The notes under the pieces are model-generated. The model made no database searches. It was not told the DNA's origin and was given only the letters and a program-made list of their open reading frames with translations. From Fallopia convolvulus (Eukaryota > Streptophyta > Magnoliopsida > Caryophyllales > Polygonaceae), in the NCBI GenBank assembly GCA_964016875.1, contig OZ024726.1, forward strand, positions 31,671,503-31,735,502: a stretch of DNA of 64,000 nucleotides, written 5' to 3'. Positions 53,549 to 63,967 of the stretch are shown here, piece by piece; the first letter of the stretch is position 1; each line of letters opens with the position of its first letter. The translations under genes were made by a program, and so were the position numbers.

Positions 53549-55014
53549 TGTTGAATGGGTTTCCCGACAATAAATAAATTTGTAGTGAAGACCCCGCTGT
53601 ATATAGGGAGGTCAGGATCGTCCACATGAAGCAAGTTATGTTTGATTACTATCCTAGAAAGCAGAAATTAAAACAAATCAAAGGAGAATTAACAAAAGAA
53701 CGATGCAAACACATCGGTACCGACCTTGTCAGGGTCGGTATCAATGCTGAACTGAGACTCGAACAAGGAAACAATGCAGAATAAATGCAGGTTCGGTACC
53801 GACCGGGATACCTCGGTACCGATGCAAAACAGAGTATTACGAAGGTGTTTTCGAATGAGAAAAAGATCTAGGATAAGGGTTTACCACGACATAATCATGC
53901 AATTAAGATAGTGTGAAGGATAAATTATATGCCTTGAAGATAAAGCTATCAACTTTCGTTGATTTAAGCAAGCAAATCAATTAACTTTCATAAATGAATC
54001 TACTTTCTACATATTTTTTATCCAAAAATCGAAACTTTTGTTATCGAACAATATCAACATTCAAGATTAAAACTTTATCTTTCGATCAAGCAATAAACTC
54101 GAATTACTCCAACTTTCGTCAAAGCATAAGCACAAAACAAGTAGATAAAAGATAAAAGGCAATCAAACATTCATTACACATTCAATCATGCACAACCATG
54201 TCGGGTTTTCAACCCCGACCCTAGAAAAGGCGAACTACACACACATAATTGAAAAGAAGCAAACAAACGGATTGAATGAGAACATTGTATGAAAACAAAA
54301 CAAAGCTTACTTGAATTAAAAGTTGAAACTTGTCTTAGAATACAATCTTCTTCTTCATGTAATCTCTAAAACTAACTGGAAATCTTAAACCACCAAAGAA
54401 TAGAACGTGTTCAATTCTCACGCTTCTCTCTATCCTTCGACTCGTCTTTCTTTCCAATCGAATCCCCCCTTGAACTAGATTAAAACAAGGTATTTATACT
54501 AGAGAGTCTATCTATAAAGTTTCCAAAGGATAGAACTTTCTAAACTTAAAAAGATTGTGAAATAAAAAGATAAAAATCTGACGTCGGTGTGCCTACCGAC
54601 AAAGGGGACCTCGGTGTCGACCTATTAGGGTAGGTAGGTGTTTTGCTGAATTCTTCACGACTTGACTCTGTTGCATACCTCGGTACCGAACTTACAGGGT
54701 CGGTATCGAGCTCGTTTTCTTGATCTTTTGTACTTTGCCATTGCCTCTTTTAGATTTGTAGGGATCTTAAAGCCTCTTCTTGCTTCCTTGACTCGACCAT
54801 GCTCCGCTACTATCCTCTCGATCTCAAATTCTTCGGAACGCTCCTGTTCTGCTTCGAAAACCTACAAAAAACACTAAAACGGAGTAGCTTTTATACTATT
54901 CACAAAATATGCAAACTTATCCAAAAACACACGAATCAAACACTGAACTCAACTAAACTTAAGCTAATCAACCAAGAAAGATACTCAAAAACTATACTAA
55001 AAACACGAACATCA
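53549..55014 (-). repeat. Element D 5' LTR (right copy)
   Basis: 1466 bp, collinear with 31278-32742 at an offset of about 22271. It has the TATA box at 54491-54498, dyads at about 53715-53825 and 54585-54715, and AACTTTCGTT-type repeats at about 53950-54120. Scattered substitutions separate the copies. Confidence 0.9.
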
Positions 55015-56041
55015 GTCAGCAGTGGCTAAACCACTCGATGAAGGAGGACTGGGATTTAAAGAACTACTCTCCTGGAATAAAGCGATCATTTCAAAAGCCA
55101 TTTATGAAATTTCTACACACAAACAAAACATTTGGGTCAAGTGGGCAGAAACAAATCTGATGTGTGGCGAGAACATTTGGAAAGTGAGAATCAGAGGAGG
55201 GGATAGCTGGGGCTAGAAGAGCCTTCTTAAGACAAGAAACCATCTACTTTCCAAAGCAAATGAAACTCAATATGTTGCAGCAATGAAGGGGCAATGGGGA
55301 TGATATTCCACAAAATCTGTCTATGATCCCATCAGACCGTGTACCATCCCTCAAGCATGGCGAGCATCAATCTAGAAGGGGTTGCATAGCCCAAGATGCT
55401 CCTTTATAACATGCTTGGCAATTCAAGACAGACTTCCGACTAGAGAACGAGTATCACGTTGGGCGAAAATACCAAGTCAAATGTGCCCGCTATGCAACTC
55501 AACTAATGAAACAGGCTTGCATTTATGACTCGAATGTAGCTTCTCTATAGGCGTTCTTCAACAGCTCCTCAGTTGGATGCATATTAGACGGTGGTTCACT
55601 AACTTGCACGAGTGGATTAAATGGCTTAACGAGCCGCAACATAGTGCCATCTTCACCCAAACTAGTATTGTTGTCTTCACCACCTAAATTTATTTTATTT
55701 GGCAACTCAGAAACGATATCCTCTTCAACCAAGTGATCTCGAATGCTGACCTTTGCTCTCAAAGAATCAAGAAGCACATTCAAGATTATATTCCTGCTAG
55801 GAAGCCTAGAAATCCAACGACCCTCTATCACTAGTTGGCTACGACTCCTTTGCATTGTTTAGACCTTCCTGGCGCTTTTGGCATTATCTTGTATTTGGTT
55901 CTTGTTAATTGTCTTAGAATTATTTGATGAGTTGATATGGTGGAATGAGTCCATGAGGGACGTTTTTGGGTATATTCAAACACTTATATACCATGTAAAT
56001 TCCTTTCTCTGCTAATCATATTTTACCCCTTCTTAAAAAAA
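55015..56041 (+). pseudogene. LINE ORF2 C-terminal part and 3' end
   Basis: The frame 55022-55216 has KPLDEGGLGFKELLSWNKAI and QNIWVKWAETN, the post-RT region of plant LINEs. Decayed frames follow with ATNLMCGENIW, then a zinc-finger region (MCPLCNSTNETGLHL, C-x2-C with following His) at about 55480-55530 and WLNEPQHSAIFTQ-like remnants. The 3' UTR ends at about 56035-56041 in a short A run, a probable decayed poly(A). It continues the LINE interrupted at 31277. The antisense frame at 55523-55855 is a shadow. Confidence 0.8.
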
Positions 56042-56640
56042 TCGATTTTGTATTAAATCGGGTATCGGGTTATAGGTTTGCTAAATTTACGGGATTGATC
56101 AGGTTGGGTTGTTATCGGTTTGGTACAAGTTCGGGTTGATACAACGGGTCACAATCGTCAATTTTGCTAACCTTTATTTTATGTTTCTTAAAATAAATAA
56201 TATTATATCATATTAAAATAATATTTAATACAATAAAATAATATATATATTAGTAATAATAAAATATATATTTGTAATGTAAATGTTACTTTACCCAGTT
56301 GGTCGGGTCAACCCAACCTAGTTTTTTCCGGGTCGATTGGGTTGGGATCCCTCTTGACCCATTAATTTTTGGGTTAAGTTTCAACCCTAAAAACTTCAGG
56401 CGGGTCGGGTCGGTCATGTTTTAACAAGTCTACTTTAAGGGTAAAAAAGGTTTAAAGATAAATTGCATTAGACCAAATATAACATAACGGTTGAGATAAT
56501 ATGCAAACGGACGTTCAAGAATTAAATAAGATGTATTGGATATTTGGATGAAGAAAAATTAAGGACGTGGATCGTTAACTTAAAAATTGAAAAAATACGA
56601 CACGGATGTATTTTAACATATTTTTGAAAACAAATTACAA
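56042..56640 (+). other. AT-rich region with degenerate GGGTYGGG repeats
   Basis: No gene is seen. Units such as GGGTTGGGT, CGGGTCGGGTCGG and their complements recur at 56060-56160 and 56300-56420 with A/T-rich DNA between. This vocabulary is common in decayed plant DNA transposons, but I find no termini. Confidence 0.4.
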
Positions 56641-57250
56641 GGGATGCGAGATGTGCATCAAAACTAATATCAAATGTGCATCAATGCTGACATATCTCAC
56701 AAATGTGTTTATGCATCAAAACCAATCATCTTATGTGTATCAAAACGAGCCTTGTGTGCATCAAAACAATTAAAAAGTGCACCTTAGTTGCACGTGCGTC
56801 AAAACTGAACAAATATGCATCTAAACTACGAATATAGATATATGTTTGTGCATCAAAACTGGAAGAATGTTTATCAAAACTTTGCATATAGATATATGTT
56901 TTTGCGTCGAAACCAATTGTATGTGCATCATAATAACCCTAGAAAAAGTGTGTCTTATTATTTATGTGCATAAAAACTAACCACATGTGCATCAAAACAA
57001 CAAAAAAATGCACATAATGTATGCATATGTAACGAAACTAAAGGTATGTGGATTAAAACTAGCTAACTATAGTATTTTATAAACACAACTAACATTAACA
57101 ACTAAAAAATATAAAAAATAAATAAGTTATAAATTGTTGCAAAATTTGCATCAAATAATCGATGCATATTCAACTAGTTTTGATGCAAATAATGTTATTT
57201 TTTTATGCACATAAAAGGAATCACCTATGCACATGTTACATGTGTCCCCT
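56641..57250 (+). repeat. Degenerate array of a GTGCATCAAAAC motif
   Basis: About fifteen imperfect copies of ATGTGCATCAAAACTAA lie in some 600 bp, spaced irregularly by 20 to 60 bp. Examples are near 56653, 56676, 56711, 56735, 56756, 56850 and 56984. No ORF. Related words occur at 63470-63880. It may be the subterminal region of a decayed DNA transposon. Confidence 0.55.
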
Positions 57251-57329
57251 AGAAACGGATTTTTAAAAAATACATGAAGAAATCGGAAAAATTATGCATG
57301 TGCCATTTTTCCCCTTTAGTGAAAGTCTA

Positions 57330-57797
57330 ATATTGGAAGTTGATGCTCTCGGCGGACGTTAGATTGTTTGAAAGCCTAATTCTTAGAAATTTGTAGATCG
57401 AGCGGGAAGAAAAAGCAAAGATATTTGGAAGGGTGCTTCTCAAGTACCGATTGTAGTTTCTAGTGTTGGATCGATTGAAGATAGGCAAGTGATTGCAAGA
57501 AATTTGAGATCGGTGAATGCTTCTAGATTTCCAACTGTAGAGAATTCTTCTGAGAGGTTTATTAACGATCTTCAGAAAGGTAAACCTAATATTGGTGCGA
57601 TCATGACTTCTCCTATTGCTAAAGCATCGCATCTAGAAGCACTTATTGGAAATCGTAAAATAGTTTATGCTAATCGTTTTGATTTTATTGAGAATGTTGA
57701 TAAGAAAATTTATAAATTCTCTAAATCTGATATGTCCACTAAAATGATGAAATGGAAATTCGTGCTTATTGGGGGAATCATGAAACACCTCGATTAG
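57330..57797 (+). pseudogene. Unrecognised ORF fragment, possibly LINE ORF1 start
   Basis: An open frame from about 57385 to a TAG at 57795 reads through IWKGASQVPIVVSSVGSIED, RSVNASRFPTVENSSERFIN, GAIMTSPIAKASHLEALIGN and KMMKWKFVLIGGIMKHLD. The end resembles the start of DUF4283 (a Trp then an LVG-like motif), which would make it the N-terminal part of a LINE ORF1, cut off by the sequence at 57803. There is no ATG at the open frame start. The match is weak and the product is not identified. Confidence 0.3.
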
Positions 57798-57802
57798 TAC
57801 AC

Positions 57803-60800
57803 TATAACACCCCAATTTCATATCGAGAATGTCACACGCCAGTGACCTTGGTTTAAGATCCTTCGCCTATTATTAGGTTGGAGAATCTTCAAAATTATTT
57901 TCACTAACATTTTCCGCAAAAGAGTTTTGAATGATTTGTGCTCATGAATTAAGCTTAAAAGTTTTAATGTGTTTCTCAACCTAAGTACCTGTAAGTTGTT
58001 TTGACTAACTTATAAATTTAAGTTATAGGCTGTGTTGTTGTTTTTAAGAATTTTTAATGATTTCACTTTTTGAAAATAAAGTTTAGATTCTATTGTCAAA
58101 GTGGAGTCTAAAACAATTGCAAAATATTGTGCTTGATTTTGCAGAGCATAATGAGAAAGAGTTGTAGTCTCATTAGTTCAAAGAAAAGTTAATAATGTCA
58201 TTTTCAAATACTATAGTCTCAACTAATATACTTCTCCTTTAGATCTTGTCTTATGGCATCCTATCATTCTCTAAAGTCGATATAAGTTTATTGACTTGTG
58301 CTTCTCTTATTTCCCCTACATCAAATTTTCGTGTGATTAAGAAATATTAATTCAGTCTTTGATCTTTCTTAGATGGTAGTCATGTACCTTTTGACTCTAC
58401 TATCTTAGATCCATATTCTCGTGATAGATTATGTTATCTTTCCTAGTAAACCTATCCTAAATCGAGGCGACAATTGTCAAGTACTTGAACCATCTATGTC
58501 TTGTTGTTCACACTGATCCAAGTCTTATTCCCATTTCAAGTAGATATCATGCAAGTCATGTTATGTGAAATAGTTGTTACAAAATCAAGAGTTTCCATTC
58601 CAAATCAATTTGCTATTTAGACTTTCCATGAATGAAATCTAGAGTTAAGGTTTTCTTAAAAACTTACAATTGAAGTTTGTATAGCACGATCTATCAAGTT
58701 TAATCCTTTTAAACTTCTAAATTACAGTTTCCGTTACTTGATAAATGAAAATGTTGTTTTTAAAACTTTAATGTGAGGAGAAATTCCCCCAAAGTTATGG
58801 TTTGTAATGTTGCGTGTTACACTTTTTGGCATAAAATTTGTATTAGTCTTGGATGAGTAAATACTTGGTATTAAAGTAAGGTCTTTGATAGATTTTTAGT
58901 CGATAAAATTCTTAAGCTTTCAATATCTCATAAACTTTTGACACTCCTTATCAAAGAGTCTCGATTACGTAACCTATTTGTTCATTTTCATAAAATTATT
59001 ATGTTTTACACTTATGCATTAAGTTAATGCTTTAGACATTTTGAATTATATCGTAAAATTTTGTTTCAAAAAAATTATAGTTAAGTTAACTTTGTTTATC
59101 ACTTATGTTTAGTTTTTCTTCCAAGATGTAATATATACTTTTAAAACCCTGACATGATTGTCATTGGATTTCGGACTAGGAAATCAAGTATATAAAGTTT
59201 TGTGAAAGTATATTTTAGTGAAGTAAACCTTGTTTCCTTGGAGTTATACGAATCAAGGACTATTTGAAAATATCTCGTTTTATGTTCTTGATAAATAACT
59301 GTTACTTTCGTAAGATTTAATTGTCATGAATAATTGTTTCTGTTAATTTCAAAATTAAAGCAAGTATGTTTGGTGTTCATCATAAAGCTCTTTCAAGTTC
59401 AACATATTTTAAATGTTGACACAAGTAGTTCACAAGATGCCAGTTATATTACCTTTGACTACTTTCATAAAGTTGTTAAAAATGATTTTTGGCTTGATAA
59501 TTTTCATGACCATATCAACATATACGAGTCAAATTTGTTGAAAACTTTCCTTTGGTGTATCTAGTTTGTATGTAATACTCTTCTTTTATAAACCCTTATG
59601 ACTTTTGTTAGATGTCTACGTGCCGATTTTAGTGGTTTAAAAAAAAGTGTGAGGTTTCATGGTTCCCACTTAGGAAGTAATAAATATACTTATAAGGGAC
59701 TTCTTGAAACAATACTAGTTATTATGTTAGATTTTAAATTTTAAAATTTTCATTACGATTTTCGTGGTGGAGAATAAGATTGTGTTCTATCTTCCATCTT
59801 GATCACATGGTAAGGTAAATTCACATGTCTTATCCCCATGAAAATGCAATAAATGTTTATGTTGATCTCATTCCCCATCCTGGTCACGTGGAGGAAGAAA
59901 ATCACATAATTCCTTGAGGGCAAATTTGAAATAGGAATTTTCAAGGGTCTTACCTCTTGCTTTATAAAGCAAACTTTATAATCATAACATATTAATGTTT
60001 TAACAACAAGTAGAAATGATCATGTTTTCATAGTAAAGTATTTGAATAAAGTGTTTAAAAATAAGGTTGTTTTCACATGGCATGATAAGTCATCGTATTT
60101 TTTTCTTTGATTAATAACATAGTTGAGTTTTATAGGGCAAAACATTTTCTGTAAGGCAACACGTATTTCATTGGTAAATTGTACATGAGTTTTAAAGAAT
60201 GAGAATTCTTCTGCCATGATATGGTAGTTGCTTATTTTATTATTTGATTAAAATTGTTTTTTATAAAGCATCACAATCATACACTTGTTATTATTTTGGT
60301 CCAAGTTTTATGTACTAAAGGTTTTTGAGTAACCTTACTCTACTATCTCGCCAGTAAGTCTGTTTGGAGATTTGGAGACAATTTTACACATTGAACTATA
60401 GTAATTATGAATTCAATATTCCTAATTATTTTTGGTTTCATAAGTAAGACATCTCCACCATAGAAGTAATTTCCTCAAAACTTTATAACATCGATTTTGT
60501 TAGTAAGATTTGAAGATTTGTGTTTTGAGAAGTGTAATCGTAGCTTATGGAAAAGATTTACATGTGAAAATTTTCGCTTGATACATACAATTTTAATTGG
60601 GTCTAATGATAGAGTTATACAATATAGCTTCATTGTATACTTTTATATAAATTGATGTTTTAAAATTGAAGTGTATATACGAACCATAAGCTCTAAATAG
60701 ATTATACTATATTTTACGACTTGGGTAGAATTTTGTGCATACTTCCACTTGATGTAACTTTAAATAATGATAATTTATAATTAATAAATTCTTGTACAAG

Positions 60801-60987
60801 TTTTTGGTAAGACTGATGAGCTTAAGGGGTTATGTGTTCCCGTTCTACTTTCGTAACCATTTCTTTCTACGATTGACATGTGGGTATTTACTACTCAATT
60901 CAATTGATATCATAATTCATGAAGATTGTTCTCTTCTCTATAAAAATTAAAATATTTATTTAAAGTGTTGAAAAATAAAGCTTTTGA
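57803..60987 (-). mobile_element. Decayed LTR-like sequence, Tekay type start
   Basis: The start (TATAACACCCC, then GCCAGTGACCTTGG) resembles the outer end of the element A LTR (TGTAACACCCC, then GCCAGTGACCTCGG) with matching spacing. The 3.2 kb length up to the CACTA terminus is similar to that LTR. The rest is A/T-rich, without genes or a clear LTR end. The short frames at 59334-59564, 59753-59944 and 60020-60217 are not recognised. Confidence 0.35.
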
Positions 60988-61390
60988 CACTACACCATTC
61001 CAGAGATTTAGCGACCACTTAAGATGTTTGCTAATTAGCGACCAAGTGATCACTAAGTGGTCACCAAATCCAAAAAAAAAACAAAAAAACATTAGCGACC
61101 ACGACCCATCTGGTCGCTAATATTGCGCGGTCAATTTTGGCGCCAGAAGTAGGCGACCACTTGGTTGCAGATGTTTGCGACCAAGTGGTCGCAGATGTTA
61201 GCAACCAAGTGGTTGCGGATCTCATGACCCAAGTTAGAGACCATTTGGTCGCTGATTTTAGCGACCAAGTGGTTGCGAATCTCATGACCCGAGTTGGCGA
61301 CCACTTGGTTGCAGATGTTAGCGAGCACTTGGTCGCTAACATGTGTCATGAGATCCGCAACCACTTGGTCGCTAACATCAGGATGCACTA
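60988..61390 (+). mobile_element. CACTA-type transposon terminus with subterminal repeats
   Basis: The segment starts CACTACACCATTCCAGAG and continues with many direct and inverted units of GCGACCACTTGG / CCAAGTGGTCGC, at 61010-61380. CACTA elements typically carry such subterminal repeats, which bind their transposase. The 3 bp before it is tga. The matching inverted end (GGTGTAGTG) was not found downstream, so only one terminus is present or the other has decayed. The overlapping frames at 61061-61412 on both strands, with repeated HLVAD-type peptides, come from the repeats. Confidence 0.6.
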
Positions 61391-61802
61391 CACGAATTTC
61401 TTGTTGTCGTGAATTTGTTGTTGTCTTCTATTTTTCTTTCATTATAGAAAAAATAAACATGTAAATATGCATCAGGATGCACTATACGTCCATCAATTAA
61501 TGTATTTACATGGCAACTTTTTATTTGTTCATTTGTATTACAAATTTGTTCATATGTATTACACATTTGCATGTTCATCCAATTTTGTTCGTGTGTATTC
61601 ACATTTGTTCATCCTATTTTGTTCATTCGTATTACAAATTTGTTCATACATATTACACATTATATGAAAAAAGATATTTTGTTCATAAAAATTACACATT
61701 TTTTCATATTAATGTTTGTCTTCCAAATAACTAATAGCAATCTCGTCAAAATCTTAAAATCGAGTCATAATGCGTAACAACAAACAATATGAGATAGTTT
61801 TT
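61391..61802 (+). repeat. Degenerate TTTGTTCAT minisatellite, left part
   Basis: Six to eight imperfect units of TTTGTTCATNNGTATTACA lie at 61525-61700. A CACTACACGAATT word at 61386 and its near copy CACTATACGTCC at 61481 may be further CACTA-like ends. Short plus-strand frames here are repeat artefacts. The array seems to continue after the solo LTR at 63470. Confidence 0.5.
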
Positions 61803-61807
61803 CTTGG

Positions 61808-63297
61808 TGTTATGATAGTTTCCCATACACTCTCAAGAATTCGAGATATATTGTAGTATTAGATCAGGATTGAATCACGGGCATTATTTCTGTTTTAGTA
61901 AATTCTAGAAACCAATTCCTAATCTAAATACAATGATTGTGCAGTAATTCTAACTAAAGAAAGCAATTAAAACAAGTAAATAGCGATGGAAAAGTATATG
62001 AGAATGCAAAGTTGCAAGGCAAGGAAGCTCCACAACTTTGATCCACGGAGTTTGAATATCACTTCTACCTAAATTGAGTTGGTTCTTTTGTTATGAAGGT
62101 TATTGTCTAATGTCATAAATTAAATTTTCTCAAAGTATAACTCAATGTACTTCTATCAAATTAAGAATCCACTATCGTGACGAAACAAAACCAATAGAAG
62201 TCCTTTAAGCACTTAGAAATCTAGATGGTAAACCAAACTTGCCCCACAATCGTGATGCATCAAACTTAACTCAAACGCCTATAAGTTCTATGAAAATTAA
62301 CCACATGAAAATCTAATCTCAAGTTCAATTCTAGTTTTTCCAAATAGAAACAACCATCTCTCGATGTGTTCTCTCTATTTTTGTTTACTCACTTAGACTA
62401 CCACCTCACGATTCACAATCTAAGCAAGACAACAAGTTTAAACCTATTAGATTAAGCCCATAGAATCAAATCATATTAGTTTTCCAACTCAATTCAAGAA
62501 AAAGATATTGATTTTGATCCGCTTCACATTGTTGAGATCAACCCAACCCTAGAACTATATAGTTTAGCCTAGCATGATGGAATTCATAATCAAAGAAATA
62601 AAATTAAACATGGAATTGGAATAAGAACAATATTGAAAGAGAAACTTACTAGGCATTCAATTTCAAGAAATAAAATAGATCCAAAGTATAAAAAATTCCA
62701 ACTTGAAAGCCAATAATAAGAAACCTTGGAAATTGCCTCCTTCCCTCTCAACTTGAAATTAGAAATCTAATGCATAATAATGGTTTAACTTGTCTTCCAA
62801 GGAGTTAAAATAAGACATAAACTTATAATAATAAAGCCTATAAAAAACAAAACAAACTTAGACCCAAAACCAAGAAGTTTGAAAGCTGAAAATTAGACCC
62901 ACTCGTCGTCATGATCGTGACGACCAAAATTTTCCTATGTTGTCCATCGTCACGACTGTGACGGTCCTTCAGTGCCTTATTTCTTCACTTTTAATTGGCC
63001 AAATCTTGTCTCCTTCTTGTCACAACCTTGATACTCCTTGTTACGCCCGTGATGATCATTAGAAAGCCTCATGTAGACCCATCTTGACTTTTCGTGACCT
63101 CCTTAGCTTCTTCACATATCCATTAAGACTCCAAAAACACCACCTAAAGACCTGAAAACACAACAAAAGATGTGTATACCTCCATACTACGAATAATACA
63201 AAGATCGATCAACACAATAACACCAAAACTAAACATAGAAAGTGAAAAAAAACTAGACCTAAATGCATATGCAAACTACTCAAATGTGATGACATCA
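61808..63297 (-). mobile_element. Solo LTR, Athila-type
   Basis: 1490 bp with TGTTATG...GACATCA ends and a perfect 5 bp duplication, cttgg at 61803-61807 and 63298-63302. No primer site or polypurine tract adjoins it, so it is a solo LTR left by LTR-LTR recombination. The inner-end wording (TTTCCC, CACGG) and layout resemble the D LTR. U3 holds dyads GTCGTCA...TGACGAC (62905-62924) and ATCGTCAC...GTGACGGT (62945-62965), with a weaker CGTGATGATC near 63050. The orientation is inferred from this layout. No gene is present. Confidence 0.8.
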
Positions 63298-63302
63298 CTT
63301 GG

Positions 63303-63967
63303 GGGACAAGTAGCTTCACGAAAATATTGTATTACACAAGCTGATTTTTTTATTATTATTATTTGGACGCGCGCAAATAATTCAAGCAAGATGGACGGCG
63401 CAGATCCATTCTACTGCTCACATGTGCGCCCTTTCTTACCTGATTCGGACTCATACAATATTATCTAGTTTTTGATGCACATATAATTAGTTTCGATATA
63501 CCCCTATTTGTTCATTGAGATACCTCTATTTGTTCATTGATATATCCTTGTTTGTTCATTAATATACCCTTATTTGTCATTGGTATACTCTTGTGTATTC
63601 ATTGATATAACCCTGTTTGTTCATTAATAATATCTTTTTGTGCATAACTACTAGCACTTTGTGCATGCATCAAAAAATTAATTTTTCATTATGTATCAAT
63701 AAATATGAAGTTTGCACATTACTATCATCACTTTGTGCATTACTACCAGCACTTTGTTCATCACTACTAGTACTTTGTTCATTAATATGTCCTTTTATTT
63801 GTGAATTGAAATAAATTTTTGTTTGTGCATCAATATCATCCATTTGTACATTTAGGACTATCTATTTGTGCATTTTTGCATTTATTTTGTGTTTTAAGGC
63901 TATCTTTTCTCCTTACTCATACAATTAGATTTGAGTCACGTACTCACATAATTAGTTTCACTGCACA
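63303..63967 (+). repeat. Degenerate minisatellite, right part
   Basis: From 63470 the DNA is made of imperfect units such as TATACCCTTATTTGTTCATT (63495-63630) and TTTGTGCATTACTA (63690-63790). The opening 63303-63470 shows no gene; the frame at 63172-63468 crosses the LTR boundary and is not credible. Confidence 0.5.

Larger units (their letters stand above)
31278..55014 (-). mobile_element. Element D: Athila-type retrotransposon, nested host of elements E and F
   Basis: This minus-strand element has TGTTGAA...AACATCA LTRs, a tRNA-Asp primer site, Athila Gag, protease, RT, RNase H, integrase, ORF3 and a long 3' region. It spans 23.7 kb; without E and F it is about 13.4 kb. The flanks gctag (31273-31277) and gtcag (55015-55019) agree at three of five bases, so the duplication is decayed. 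The LINE frame resumes across it, which confirms the insertion. LTRs differ by a few percent. It is clearly distinct from C in sequence although the layout is the same. Confidence 0.9.

Noticed and set aside
57489..57797. An exon of a host gene.
   Set aside because: No splice signals or partner exons are evident, and the end resembles LINE DUF4283. Left as an unrecognised fragment.
61137..61412. A 91-codon plus-strand frame with repeated peptide HLVADV / QVVADV, and mirrored minus-strand frames.
   Set aside because: Open only because the CACTA subterminal unit GCGACCACTTGGTCGC is read over and over on both strands. Not a protein gene.
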